In this document: one piece after another, positions 18,374-29,319 of the stretch
How positions within the stretch are numbered: position 1 is the first letter of the stretch
Layout of the letters: every line of letters starts with the position of its first letter
Assembly: GCA_000818945.1 (NCBI GenBank)
Contig: KN805435.1
Coordinates: 118,444-182,443, forward strand
From: Schizochytrium sp. CCTCC M209059
Lineage: Eukaryota; Sar; Bigyra; Thraustochytrida; Thraustochytriidae
Reading direction: 5' to 3'
Length of the DNA stretch: 64,000 nt
Notes under the pieces: generated by a model
Told to the model about the DNA's origin: nothing
The model's database searches: none
What the model saw: the letters and a program-made list of their open reading frames with translations, nothing else
Program-made: the position numbers and the translations under genes

Positions 18374-19908
18374 TCAAAGGATGACGCACTTGTTTGCTGG
18401 GTGGTCCCTAGCATCAAGTTGCTCGTTAAAAGTGCACTCGAGCGCTCCGCCTCGCTCTTCAAGAATATGCTGAATTGCCTTGGCTGCTTTGCTGCTTATG
18501 TAGTTCTTGTTCAAGCTGCACGTTTGCGTCATTGTACAGAACGTCAGACTCATCCTCAAGAAAGAGGGAAACAAAGAAATATGCGATGCGCAAGAAACTT
18601 ACGCAAGCTTGCGAAGCGTGGAGTTGTGTGCCAATGCAGATGCAAGCGCTTTTGCGCCTTCATCGCCGATCTGGTTCATTGAGAGACTACGCATTTTTAG
18701 AGTGGCGAAGATACAAAAGGGATTTGCGTCAGCCCGTGCCGGGACTTGGATGAGTGCAACAGAATGTATTAAAGCAAAACGTACTCGAGTTCCTGCAGTT
18801 TCTGATTGTGATACAGGGCAGATGCGAAGGCTTTGGCGCCATCGTTGCCGATTTGATTGTCGCTCAGACTTTTAGTATTGTAGCAGCACATGCGTCAGTT
18901 TCCATCATCGACCCAAATACATGGACGCAACGTACTCGAGTTTCTCGATAGCCTGGAGTGCAGGCGCGAGGGCACGCGCACCGTCATTGCTGATTTTATT
19001 GAGGCTAAGTCTGTAGGTCACGATCGCGTCAATAAGCATGTCCTTTGTCAAAAGGTAAAAGCAAAAGGCTTTCGCCAACGTACTCGAGCCTACGGAGCGT
19101 GACGTTCTTCGTGAGAGAAGCTCCGAGCATCTTGGCGCCAACATCGCCGATTGCATTCCATGTGAGCCTACTCGAAAACATTGCCACCTTGAAGCGTCAG
19201 TCGCAGGATGCGCATAAGATAATTGTGTCGTCCTTCGTAAACAACGAACAAAACGTACGAAAGTCCTTGAAGCGTCTCGTTACGCTCGATCAGGCCCGCA
19301 AACGCCTTGGCACCCTCAGGATAGATTTCGTTACCTGTAAGACTGTGTCAGCACGAAGGAGGCGAGCGAGCAGTTCGTGAGCGACGTTCATCATGAAGAA
19401 GCGAGTAGTACTAGTACAGAGGAAGGAGGGAGAGGAGGGTCAGCCACTTACTCGAGGTCTACGAGGGTGCGGTTCTTATCGAGTGATGCCACGAGCGCCT
19501 TGGCGCCCTCATCGCCGATTTTGTTCACGCTTAGCCTGGAACTCTCTCTGTCCATGTTAGAATTCGATTTCCAAATATGCAAACTTCAAAGACATAGGAA
19601 TGCATGCATACGTACTCGAGAACCTGCAGCGTACTCTTTCCTTCTTCCGCAAGAACAGTCGCAATAGCACGCGCTCCATCGTCGTCAATCTCCACACCGC
19701 CGAGCCTGCAATACGTGCAGGCACACATGTATGTTATGTGAGTGTTTATATGTCAGTCCCTCGAACCAGCTTGCCCTCATTTGCTCTCTGCTCTGCGTCG
19801 CAAGGAGCGCTGACACACGTACCGGAGCTCTGCCGCGCCTTCGCGGATCTTGCCGAGCCCCTCGCTGAGCTCGGGCTTGAGCGCCGGGACCTTGTGGCTT
19901 GCCAACAT
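18374..19908 (-). CDS. Nine-exon RNI-type leucine-rich-repeat protein with C-terminal CaaX box
   Basis: Reconstructed from splice sites. Exons on the minus strand: 19908-19823, 19705-19616, 19535-19452, 19342-19259, 19167-19084, 19010-18936, 18868-18785, 18686-18603, 18515-18374. Their total is 813 bases, coding 270 residues. Every intron (67-117 bases) is phase 2; donors are GTACGT (six) or GTAAGT (two) and all acceptors are AG. Five of the internal exons are exactly 84 bases and encode one 28-residue ribonuclease-inhibitor-type repeat each, of the form LSxNxIGDEGAKALAxxL. The last exon adds a degenerate repeat and a tail ending NKCVIL, a CaaX motif with Leu last, which predicts geranylgeranylation. 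There is no nucleotide-binding domain in front, so this is a short free LRR protein. Partners are unknown. Confidence 0.82.
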
Positions 19909-20722
19909 TCGCGCACACAAGCAAGCTCGCTCGCTCCCTCTCTCCGCCTGCCTGCCTGGGCCAGTTCTGCTCAGAGGTCGGGTCTGCCGGCGGGCGCAGG
20001 AGGCCTTGCCGCGGGCGTCGCGCCCCTGGCCGCACGCGACCGCGACTCGACTGCAGCTGCGACTCGGGCCTCCTCGAGCGGGTCTGCTGCCACCGCCGCC
20101 GCGGCGTGCGTCCGTCCTGAGCTCGATTCAACTGCGCTCGACGCGCGCTGCTGCTGAATTCGCTGATCTTTTGTGAGGAGGAGCTGCTGCTGCAGACATA
20201 ACATATCTAGCTACAGATGGCTAACACCATCGGCGAGCTGCACGGTGTTGGGGGAAGGGACTCACGCAAGCTTACCTGCTTGGCCGAGGCCTAACATGAA
20301 GAATTGACGGTATGCCGCCATCGATGACGGCGACGAGGAAGACCTCGGCGACGCGCAGGGATGCAGACGAGGCAGAAAGGAGAGGTACGCAGAGGATGGA
20401 TGTTGCGAGGATGACAAGTAAGGGGAATTCTCGCAACAGGAATGATGGATGAGGTGCATGAGCGCGATGGCTGGCTGACGTGACGCCACTGGAGATCGCG
20501 TTGGTGCTACTTTGGATTTGGGGAAAGGACTTGAGTGTCTTGATGGAAGACAAGGGTGGATAGAAACGAAGATGTTAACAAGAAGGGCAGACTCTGCGAA
20601 GACTTTAACCAAATAATCATGGCACGGCTTGGTAGGTTGGTAGGTTAGTTGCGCTGGCTGAGTGGTTGGTTGAGTGCCTGACCCATGAGACTTGGACGAC
20701 TTTCCGGGCGCGCATACAGAGT
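19909..20722. other. Intergenic region between LRR gene and twinfilin
   Basis: The left part (to about 20150) is the GC-rich 5' flank of the LRR gene. The remainder is the 3' flank of twinfilin. The open frames across it have no family resemblance. No gene is called. Confidence 0.5.
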
Positions 20723-21715
20723 TCACTTCTTCTTCATGATGCGAGCCTTGCCGCGGCCTGGGCGCGAGGGCTTGGCATAATTGGCTTGCTTGATTTTGCC
20801 GGCACTTTCGTCCGGGGTGTCGTACATCTCGAGGAGATCATCAATGTCGCTAGGATCTCCAAGCTCAAAGATCTTGGTGAGCTCGATGCCGAGTTCGTCC
20901 ATGTGGTGCGCCAGCGTAGCCTTGCAGGTCGAATAAAGCATTCGCACGCGGATCTTCGTCCCTTCTGGGCAGGAGAAAATGTAGTACACGTTGTTGCTCG
21001 TGTCCACCTGGCGAACCAAATAAAAGCGAGGCTCGCTGGTGGCGATCGTGGACGAGCTGAGCCGCGTCGAGGGGCTCGTCTCGCCGAGAGCAACGGTGGA
21101 ATCACCCTCAATCACAAACTCGACAAGGTCCACGGAGCCAGCTTTAAATCCCTCCAGCGCGGCTTCAACATCATCAGTGAAATCAAATGGGACGAGACCC
21201 ATCGCATTAGCGCGCGCCTCGGAAGGGGGCGCCATTTGGGCCACCTCCTCCTTGGCCAGGAGCTCGGACTCCGTCAAGGGCTGATCGGAAAATTCACGCT
21301 TGATCGTTCCGCGGATCGAGTCCAGCGTAAGCTCATCTGCAGACGTCACATGTGCGCTGCCAGAAAAGTTGCTGTAGCCGAGCGCCTCCTTGACATCGGC
21401 GACGCCCGAGGCATAAAGCATACGCGCCTTGACTTTCGAGTTGTCCGGAACGTAAGCGATGAGGACCCAGGCTTGGGACTCGGCGCCAATTTCCAGGCAA
21501 AACAGCAAAAAGCTTGGTTTGCCGTCCGCGAGAGCATCACTCTTCATTGCCTCCAGGTCGTCCTCCATGTTATCGCTCGCGGGGCCGCTGGCCTCAACGC
21601 AGATACGCACGTCATCGAGACGCGCCTGGATCCAACGCACGGGCGGTGACTGATCGGCGGCATTCACAAAGACGTCGCGCAGCTCATCGTCCACGATCAA
21701 GTTCGCGCGTGCCAT
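20723..21715 (-). CDS. Twinfilin-like protein with two ADF-homology domains
   Basis: Twinfilin sequesters ADP-actin monomers and caps barbed ends in the cytosol. The 330-residue product contains two ADF/cofilin-homology domains, at about residues 4-140 and 175-315, separated by a linker containing LTESELLAKEEVAQM. The second domain shows VYYIFSCPEGTKIRVRMLYS, the central strand and start of the long actin-binding helix; the first has the paired WVLIAYVPDNSKVKARMLYA. The C-terminus is basic (RGKARIMKKK), like the twinfilin tail that binds capping protein and phosphoinositides. Length equals that of typical twinfilins (about 330-350). ATG at 21715. Confidence 0.9.
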   Translation of the reverse strand: MARANLIVDDELRDVFVNAADQSPPVRWIQARLDDVRICVEASGPASDNMEDDLEAMKSDALADGKPSFLLFCLEIGAESQAWVLIAYVPDNSKVKARMLYASGVADVKEALGYSNFSGSAHVTSADELTLDSIRGTIKREFSDQPLTESELLAKEEVAQMAPPSEARANAMGLVPFDFTDDVEAALEGFKAGSVDLVEFVIEGDSTVALGETSPSTRLSSSTIATSEPRFYLVRQVDTSNNVYYIFSCPEGTKIRVRMLYSTCKATLAHHMDELGIELTKIFELGDPSDIDDLLEMYDTPDESAGKIKQANYAKPSRPGRGKARIMKKK

Positions 21716-22883
21716 CTTTCCCTCGCGCCTCGCGTCTGCGAAACACTCGGCAACAGGTTAGGTTAGATTGATGATACTCTGTTCTGCGCTTCCCTCGCTC
21801 GCTCGCTCGCTCGCTCGCTCGCTCGGGTTAAGAAAAGAGTTCGCGTTGAGCGATCGATTTCGAGCGGGGCTTCAAGACGCCGCGGCACGCAAGATGTCGC
21901 AGCGTGCTGGCTGGCGGGCGGCGGCGGTGGACTTGCGAGCTTGCGGCGGTCGTTGCCGCTGCCTTCGTTCGTGGAATACAGGCTCTTGTCGCGTTTGCTA
22001 GCCCGCAGATCAATCCAAACGAGCTAATAAAAATCATCAATAAAAGTGTGTTCCGAGTTGAGTCTCATCAATCACAGCCGCAATCTCACAATAGGCAAGA
22101 GGGCGGTCAGTCGCACGCCACAGCCAGTTCCAGCGCGCCGTGCTTCGTTTTACAATACGGGAATAAGGAGCTCGACCACCGTGATAATCCCCGGTACACG
22201 ACGCAGACACCCACGTGGAGTCGCAAAGAAGGTCTTTGATGCAAAGCACTCGGAATAATCAAGCAGAGGCGAAGAGCTCAGTCCTTTGATTTTTTTTTTG
22301 AGATGAACATTCGCGACGTCAAAGCAAGCCCTACTACTTGTAGCAAAACTTTACTTTTCCCGCAAATATTGCATCCTCATCCCCATCTATCTTCTGTCTT
22401 CATGGAAGCGCATTGATGTCCATAGATCAAGAACACGAGAACTGACGAGATGGGAGAATCCAGCGCTTGAAGCAAGCAGGGCCAAGCCGTATCGTCAGAG
22501 CGCGCAACCTTAGTGTTTCCAGTAGTCCCGAACGCTAATGGAGCCGTCGCGGCTCTGCAGATGACCAGACAGACTTCAATCCATCGACCAAGCATTTCCT
22601 TATCTCGCGATCGGCTTTGCTCACGCATAGGACTGCAGCGTGCGTCCTCTGCGCTCGTCTGACAACGTCCAGGGTGTCGGTACGCGAGCTCGCAAACGCG
22701 CGCTCGAACTCAGGGGGTGAGCCGTTGCCACGATCTCGCTGGCTAGCTAGCTGGCTAGCTAGCAAGCTACGGCCACGAGCAGAGCAGAGCAGAGCAGAGC
22801 AGAGCAGAGCAGAGCAGAGCAGAGCAAAGCACAAGGCAGCGCAGCGTAGCAAACGCCGTCAGGGCCAAAAGAAAAAGCCGAGA
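21716..22883. other. Divergent intergenic region with ctcg and agagc repeats
   Basis: The twinfilin and transporter genes start on either side of this 1.17 kb spacer, so it should contain both promoters. It holds (ctcg)n at about 21794-21825, a gctagct-rich stretch at about 22741-22765, and (agagc)n at about 22777-22826, which lies in the presumed transporter leader. No gene is supported inside. Confidence 0.55.
22777..22826. repeat. (agagc)n pentanucleotide repeat
   Basis: About ten tandem copies of agagc some 60 bases upstream of the transporter ATG, ending in slightly diverged units. Confidence 0.9.
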
Positions 22884-23888
22884 ATGGAGAAAAAAGATGA
22901 CTCCGCGGGTCCTGCCAAGGTCGCAGTTTTTGGCGTCGACCTTTCGTTCATGAGTTCGCAGGCACAGCTGTTGACTCTTGCCTTTGGCAATCTCTCCTGC
23001 TCCATCATGTTTGCGCTGCTGCAGGAAAAGGTTTTCATGATTGAAGGAGCGCAGCACGGCTTTGTCTCGCTGCTGACAACGCTGACTTTTGCCCTGTGCG
23101 GCTTCATCGAGTGCGTTGCCACGGGCGACACGAAGCGGCGCGCGTCTCTGCAAGACTACGCCAAGCTGAGCGTCTTCACCTTTGGAGGTATCTTGTTCAC
23201 CAACTGGAGTTTGACGTACTTGAACTATCCGGTGCGTGTGCTTTTTAAGAGCTCCAAGGTGATCCCCGTCATGATTGTTGGCGTCTTTTTGCAGGGCAAG
23301 CGCTTCACGCGCGCCGAGTACCTTTCGGCCTTTGTGCTCGTGACGGGTATTTCTCTCTTTGTGCTGGGCGATTCGCAGGCTTCACCCAAGTTTGATTTGA
23401 TCGGCATTGTTCTCATCACGCTTGGTGTGCTTTGCGACGCCATCACCTCCAACTATGAAGAGCGCTACTTTTTCAAGCAGCTGCAGTGCTCCCAGGCCGA
23501 GGTTATGATGTACGCCTCGCTCTTTGGCAGTGTCTGGGCGGTGGCGCCCCTCGTGCAGAGCGGTGATCTCTTTACAGCGATTGCGCATGCGGCAAAGAAC
23601 CCGTCCGTCGTCACCTACACGGCCATGTTCTCCGTGCTTGGCTACACGAGCAGCATTTTCGTGCTTGTTCTCATTAAGCACTTTGGCGCGGTCAATGCGG
23701 AGATTGTCAAGAGCTGCCGCAAGGTTTTCACCATCATCTTTTCCTTTATGCTCGTTTCCAAGCCCATCACCTCCATGCATGTTCTCGGCGGCTTCATCTT
23801 TACACTTTCCATTGTCATTTCCGTCTATGTCAAGAAGAACAAGCAAAAGGGTAAGAACAAGCCTTCGCTTAACTCGTCCGTCGCCTGA
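22884..23888 (+). CDS. SLC35B-type nucleotide-sugar / PAPS transporter
   Basis: These Golgi or ER antiporters import PAPS or UDP-sugars from the cytosol in exchange for nucleotide monophosphate. The 334-residue product has about ten hydrophobic segments. It has the UAA-family features of SLC35B2/B3: NLSCSIMFALLQEKV in the first helix, TNWSLTYLNYPVRVLFKSSKVIPVM around helix 4, DAITSNYEE after helix 6, and SCRKVFTIIFSFM near the C-terminus. The tail is Lys-rich (KKNKQKGKNK), compatible with ER/Golgi retrieval. The frame is open upstream but without ATG; 22884 is the first. PAPS is the more likely substrate by similarity to SLC35B2/B3, but I cannot exclude UDP-galactose. Confidence 0.85.
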   Translation: MEKKDDSAGPAKVAVFGVDLSFMSSQAQLLTLAFGNLSCSIMFALLQEKVFMIEGAQHGFVSLLTTLTFALCGFIECVATGDTKRRASLQDYAKLSVFTFGGILFTNWSLTYLNYPVRVLFKSSKVIPVMIVGVFLQGKRFTRAEYLSAFVLVTGISLFVLGDSQASPKFDLIGIVLITLGVLCDAITSNYEERYFFKQLQCSQAEVMMYASLFGSVWAVAPLVQSGDLFTAIAHAAKNPSVVTYTAMFSVLGYTSSIFVLVLIKHFGAVNAEIVKSCRKVFTIIFSFMLVSKPITSMHVLGGFIFTLSIVISVYVKKNKQKGKNKPSLNSSVA

Positions 23889-24597
23889 TTCTCTTTCTTC
23901 GCTCGTATGCTCGCTTACTCTTACTGTCACTGCACAACAGGGAGAAAAGTACATTTCTCCTGAGCTGCAAACAGTCAGGCCTCTGGCATTTAGACTTGTA
24001 CGCGCGTGAATACATCACACTCACGATAATTTTGATGAACCTGCCGTTCTTGACCACTCTCTTTATAGAATAACGCAAGAGATGACTGTGAATCTTCGAG
24101 AGTTTGATCTGATCGTATCATCCCAAGAGCGTTCTTCCTATAGATTGCCGCATTTATCAAGCACAAGCACAATTTGATTGGTTCAACTTGCTATTTGTTT
24201 GCTTTTGAATTGTCCCTGTGATGTCGAAAAACTACCGTACCCGTCGTATTGTGGACGTTCCACATGTTCTTGTTTTGCCCACCTTTTCGCCAATGACGAT
24301 GACGTGAGCGAAGCGGAGACCAAAACCCTCTCAAAGACTCGCGGCGCCCTCGACCTCGGGACAGCGGACGAAGCAGCGCGAGACAAAGAAAAAAAGGCGG
24401 CGGCGCGAGGTGAACGCGCGCGCGACGCCGCCAGTCGGGCTTTTGCGTGAACAAACCCGCGAGCGGGCTCTTTGGGGTGAGCGAATCGTGAGTGGCGAAT
24501 TCGGCTACCTCGCGAGCGAGAAGAACTCTCGAACTCGCGACCGAGCCAGCGTGCGCCGAATACTCGCGAAGCGCCTGCGCGCAGAAATTGTGCAAGG
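23889..24597. other. Intergenic region upstream of Rab18
   Basis: The first half is the 3' flank of the transporter gene and is A/T-rich. The second half (from about 24330) is GC-rich with gcg-containing low-complexity and is the likely promoter and leader of the Rab gene. No other gene is supported. Confidence 0.5.
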
Positions 24598-25524
24598 ATG
24601 CTCGGGAACGACCCGTATGACCACCTCTTCAAGCTTCTCTTGATTGGGGACTCGGGCGTAGGCAAGTCCAGGTACGTCGTGCGCGAAGAAAAAAAAATGA
24701 GAAAAGAGCGCGCACATGTAGTCAGGTTGCTTGCTTTGTAACTTTTTTGCTGCAGACAGATTGGTTACTTTCCTTCTTGCAGGCAAGGCAGGCAAGAGAC
24801 TGATTGCTTGCTTTATCGCGATAGATGGCTTGCTTTATTGCTGGTTGTGCCTGCATGTGTGCGCCTATAGACGCGGTGACGCCATTCGAGTTGACTGGAG
24901 TTAATGGAATCAACTGACTGGCCAATTGATGTTTTCTTTTCGCACAGCATTCTGCTCCAATTTACGGATGGGACCTTTGCCGCGGATCAAAATGCCACCT
25001 GTGGCGTAGACTTTAAAGTGAAAATGCTGCAACAGGGAGGCAAGACGATCAAGGCAACGATTTGGGATACGGCGGGCCAGGAAAGGTTTCGCACGCTCAC
25101 GAGCTCGTACTACCGCGGCGCCCAAGGCATTATTCTCACGTACGATGTCACGCGACGTGACACCTTTGAGCACGTGAGTCAGTGGCTCGAGGAAGTAGGC
25201 AAGTATACTCCTGGCGGCACCAAGGACGTGATCTTGGTCCTTGTAGGCAACAAGGTGGACCTCGAGGAGCAACGAAGGGTGTCTACGCGGGAAGGTGAGG
25301 CATGGGCGCGTCAGCGCGGCATGCTCTTTATCGAGACAAGCGCGAAAACAAAGCTCGGCGTCAAGCAGGTGTTCCAAGAGCTCGTTCAAAAGATCCTGGA
25401 CAGCCCAACACTTCTCGAGGGCACTGCTGCCAGCGGCGGAGCTTCTCGTCCTGGTGGAATGTCCTCATCAAACCAGGGGGCGGACCTCACCCAGGCCGAA
25501 GAGGAGGGCAATGGGTGCTGCTAG
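24598..25524 (+). CDS. RAB18: Rab18-family small GTPase, two exons
   Basis: Rab18 acts at the ER and lipid droplets in membrane traffic. Exon 1 is 24598-24671 and ends inside the P-loop (GDSGVGKSS); the donor is GTACGT. Exon 2 is 24948-25524 with acceptor cacag. The intron is 276 bases and phase 2. The joined 216-residue protein has all G boxes: GDSGVGKS, the switch I Thr in TCGVDFKVK, WDTAGQERFRTLTSSYYRGAQG, NKVDLEE and ETSAKT. The effector and hypervariable regions match Rab18 (YDVTRRDTFE is diagnostic). It ends GCC, a double-Cys geranylgeranylation site. Starting at any ATG within exon 2 would lose the P-loop, so the split model is required. Confidence 0.93.
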
Positions 25525-25940
25525 TACAGCATTGCATGGCAGAGCATAGGAAAGCAGAGCAAAAGAAGGCGAGGAAGAGAGAGAGAAACTAGACCGACAG
25601 TGAAAGCCAAGCGACCTTGATGAAGCTAGACTTCGCTACGCGAAGCTAAGCTGACCCAAGCGGCGACGGCGCATTCTGTAGATTGAGAAAGAAAGGGTCA
25701 TTCTCGCAAGACGCTCGGCCACGGTGCGCCCGCCACCTATCATATGTAAACTCTGTTCCTGTCTTGTCTCGCATTGCAAAACATAATTCCAAGGCCTATC
25801 TGCATAAATGTTATACGGAAAAAAGAAACTAAAAAAAGGAAAGGAGAATTGAAGGACGAATCAAGCGAGCGAGCATAGTGTGACCATCGATATGATAGTG
25901 AGTGAGGTGAAGCTTGACAGGGCTGAGTAGATTAGTGCAA
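25525..25940. other. Convergent 3' intergenic region
   Basis: The stops of Rab18 (+) and the Tim17-fold gene (-) face each other across 416 bases. The region is A/G-rich and contains nothing gene-like. Confidence 0.6.
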
Positions 25941-27096
25941 CTAAAAGGGACGTTTGTAACCAGGGTAAGGAAGCTCCTTCTGCGTAAAGAGTTCCTCGCC
26001 GTTAATGGCGATCACCGCGGCGCCAACGCCTAGAATGACGCTCGCAGTGGCGCCAACGACGACAGACCGACGCGCCATACCAGCTACAACGCCAGTGGCA
26101 GCGCCGGCCACGGCGGACGCGCCGACAGTCTGCTTCTCCAACAGAGTGTCGAGGAGGGACTCAATTCCAGTGTACACGACAAAGCCAGACCCGACGACGG
26201 CCTGCATTTTGATTGATTTTGTGGTGTCCGGAAAAAAGGTCGATCGTCATATCAGCAAATTTTTCCGATTGCATTCAAGGTTAGTTTTCGTGCATACATG
26301 CATGCAAAAGGCAATTGGATCGGGCCAATCGTGAGCGAGATAGATCGCAGCAAACTTACGCCCTTTGCACCAGCGTGTTTCATGAGCGTCGTAGCGGTAA
26401 ATTTTGCGTTGTTGGCAGGCGTAAACTGCCACGCGTACTTGGCCCCGCCAAGAACGGAACCGGCCGCACCACCGATACCCTGTTGAATCATATAATCGTA
26501 ACGTTAATAAGCAGTCAGTCGGTTAGTCAGTCCATCATTTTTTTCTCTTTCATGCATCCTTCATTCATTCATTCATTCATTCATTCATCCATCCATCCGC
26601 TCATGCACTTGGAGAAGGTAGATGAGAGCCCAAACAAAGCTGGTTCCGCAGAGCGAGCGAGGAGTGTCCGAGAATGAGGATGGAGAGGGCAAGAGAGACA
26701 GACAGACAGACAGACTTTGGATTCTCTCTCCTCCTCTCACGGCTGCAAGCAACATTTCCTTTCTTTTGTTTTTTGTTGCTGTGGCGCGGCGTGCGCGAGG
26801 GAAAGAGAGAGCAGCGTCGCAAAAGAGGCCGCTACAGAAAGAATTTCGCGTGTAGCCTCCACTTATACGCGCACCTCCTCGCGCCGCGCCGCGCCGCGCC
26901 GCGCCGCCCCGCTGGAAGGGCGGTTCGCGGCAGGCAGACAGGCGGCCTGCCGTCATCTCATCTCGTCTCGCCTCGTCTCATCTCATCTCATCTCATCTCG
27001 TTCCTGTCACACGCGACTCCACGGGCGGGTCGCACGTACCGCAGCCTGCAGGACGCGGGGGACGAGGTCCATGTCGCGGTTGTTCCCGTGCGTCAT
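25941..27096 (-). CDS. Tim17/22/23-fold membrane protein, possible complex I subunit NDUFA11 (B14.7)
   Basis: Three exons, all phase 0: 27096-27040 (19 codons), 26479-26360 (40 codons), 26201-25941. Introns are 560 and 158 bases, with donors GTACGT and GTAAGT. The joined protein is 145 residues. It has four Gly/Ala-rich hydrophobic segments with GxxxG spacing (GGAAGSVLGGA, AVAGAATGVVAGMARR, ATASVILGVGAAV), the hallmark of the Tim17/22/23 fold, and ends in a soluble tail (EELFTQKELPYPGYKRPF). The size and the C-terminal helix-plus-tail layout resemble NDUFA11, the mitochondrial complex I accessory subunit. A TIM-like translocase subunit or another Tim17-family protein is the alternative. The splice model is consistent in frame and composition. 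Confidence 0.6.
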
Positions 27097-27821
27097 CGTC
27101 TCCTCGGCGCAGCGCAGCGCAGCGAACCTCCCGGCGGTCGAGTCCGAGCGCTTTTGCGCGGCCTCTCTCTCTCCGCCGCCTCGCCGGCTGCTCCTCTCTA
27201 GCTGCCTCGCGCCTTTTCGCGGCCCTTCGCGGCGCTATTCCGCACTTGCGTGCCGTCCATAACCCACTTGCCGCGCCGCCCATACCCCACTTGCCGCGCG
27301 CCGTCGCAGTCCCGAGCAGCCCCGCCGCAGTGCGCGCGCCGCCTTAACCCGCGCCGCGCAAGTGTAACTATTTCCACACCCGCGCTTTCGGCATCGCTCT
27401 GCTCCAATACACTATCCGCGCCGCGGCCGAAAAATTAAGGCGGCTTTCGCGCGCGCGGCGCCGCGCCCGCGCGCGAAGCGGTCTATCCATAGTCTTAGGT
27501 CTCTTCCCGCCCGCCGCAAGGCGCGGGGGGTGTGCACTCAGCGCGAGAGGGTTCGGAGCGGGACCTCGTGTCACGGTTTTTCGCCATCTTGGCTCGCGCC
27601 CGCGCCTGCACTCGCTCGCTCGCTCCGGGCGGCGCGGCGGGCCGGGCGGCCGTGTGCCCCCGCTACGGCTTGCTGCTGCTGCGCGGCCCTCCTCCCCGGC
27701 CGCGGGAGGGCGGCAGTGGAGCAAGGCGGCTGAGCAAGTGGCGCGGCGGCGGCTCGTCGATCGGTGACCCGGGGTGGAAGGCGGCAAGCCTTCATTGAAC
27801 GACCCGGTGCGCGGTTGCGGG
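27097..27821. other. GC-rich spacer left of the assembly gap
   Basis: Very GC-rich DNA, with low-complexity gccgc and cgct words. It contains the 5' flank of the Tim17-fold gene. No gene recognised. Confidence 0.5.
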
Positions 27822-28789
27822 NNNNNNNNNNNNNNNNNNNNNNNNNNNNNNNNNNNNNNNNNNNNNNNNNNNNNNNNNNNNNNNNNNNNNNNNNNNNNNN
27901 NNNNNNNNNNNNNNNNNNNNNNNNNNNNNNNNNNNNNNNNNNNNNNNNNNNNNNNNNNNNNNNNNNNNNNNNNNNNNNNNNNNNNNNNNNNNNNNNNNNN
28001 NNNNNNNNNNNNNNNNNNNNNNNNNNNNNNNNNNNNNNNNNNNNNNNNNNNNNNNNNNNNNNNNNNNNNNNNNNNNNNNNNNNNNNNNNNNNNNNNNNNN
28101 NNNNNNNNNNNNNNNNNNNNNNNNNNNNNNNNNNNNNNNNNNNNNNNNNNNNNNNNNNNNNNNNNNNNNNNNNNNNNNNNNNNNNNNNNNNNNNNNNNNN
28201 NNNNNNNNNNNNNNNNNNNNNNNNNNNNNNNNNNNNNNNNNNNNNNNNNNNNNNNNNNNNNNNNNNNNNNNNNNNNNNNNNNNNNNNNNNNNNNNNNNNN
28301 NNNNNNNNNNNNNNNNNNNNNNNNNNNNNNNNNNNNNNNNNNNNNNNNNNNNNNNNNNNNNNNNNNNNNNNNNNNNNNNNNNNNNNNNNNNNNNNNNNNN
28401 NNNNNNNNNNNNNNNNNNNNNNNNNNNNNNNNNNNNNNNNNNNNNNNNNNNNNNNNNNNNNNNNNNNNNNNNNNNNNNNNNNNNNNNNNNNNNNNNNNNN
28501 NNNNNNNNNNNNNNNNNNNNNNNNNNNNNNNNNNNNNNNNNNNNNNNNNNNNNNNNNNNNNNNNNNNNNNNNNNNNNNNNNNNNNNNNNNNNNNNNNNNN
28601 NNNNNNNNNNNNNNNNNNNNNNNNNNNNNNNNNNNNNNNNNNNNNNNNNNNNNNNNNNNNNNNNNNNNNNNNNNNNNNNNNNNNNNNNNNNNNNNNNNNN
28701 NNNNNNNNNNNNNNNNNNNNNNNNNNNNNNNNNNNNNNNNNNNNNNNNNNNNNNNNNNNNNNNNNNNNNNNNNNNNNNNNNNNNNNNNN
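27822..28789. other. Assembly gap (968 N)
   Basis: An uninterrupted run of N. Frames that cross it are meaningless. The true length is unknown, and the missing DNA lies in the region where the first exon of the LRR-PP2C gene could be. Confidence 0.99.
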
Positions 28790-29153
28790 GCGCGCGCCGG
28801 CCGCGCCCGCGCAGGCCTCGCGGCGGGCGAGGCGGAGGCGGGCAGAAAGAGGGCCTCCTCGGAAGTCCTCTCGTTGCTGCTGGGCGCGGCGAACGCCCGC
28901 CCCCGGGCCTCGGGAAGCGCAGGCGCGGCGAGAGGAGGGCGCCAGACGCGCGCCGGAGGCCGCGCGGACGGACACGTCCGCGCGGAGCGCCTCTCCGCGA
29001 GGCCTCTCCGCACGCTCGCTCGCTCGCCGCGCGGGAGCGAGCAGGCGAGGCAAGGCAAGGCAAGGCAAGGCAAGGCTGCGAGCCAGCCCCAGGCACGCTC
29101 GAAGGCGATATCTCTCATTATCTCCAGGTCTAGAGCTTGCAATTTAGCGCGAA

Positions 29154-29187
<34 letters not shown>

Positions 29188-29319
29188 GCGCGCGTACGCA
29201 AAACCAAGAGCTCCAGCCAGCGCGTAAGAGCCTGAGACGGACACGCCGAGCGAGCGAGCCAGACAGACAGGCCAGCGCAAGGGTTCCTTCCAAAGCACAA
29301 GCGAACGATAGAGCGTTAA
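28790..29319. other. Probable leader/promoter of the LRR-PP2C gene
   Basis: GC-rich DNA with (aaggc)n at about 29048-29075 and (acgc)n at about 29156-29186. There is no ATG in any frame on the plus strand from 28790 to 30099. Upstream exons, if any, are either here or in the gap. Confidence 0.5.

Noticed and set aside
20666..21649. A 327-codon frame antisense to twinfilin
   Set aside because: Shadow of the twinfilin gene; composition is His/Arg/Leu-rich without a recognisable domain, while twinfilin has two clear ADF domains.
24904..25524. Rab18 as a single-exon gene starting at the ATG at 24904
   Set aside because: That start lies in the intron and would give a GTPase without its P-loop; the spliced model restores it with canonical splice sites.
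27368..29298. Several frames of 430-575 codons around 27.4-29.3 kb
   Set aside because: They exist only because they run through 968 N bases; flanking translations are low-complexity.
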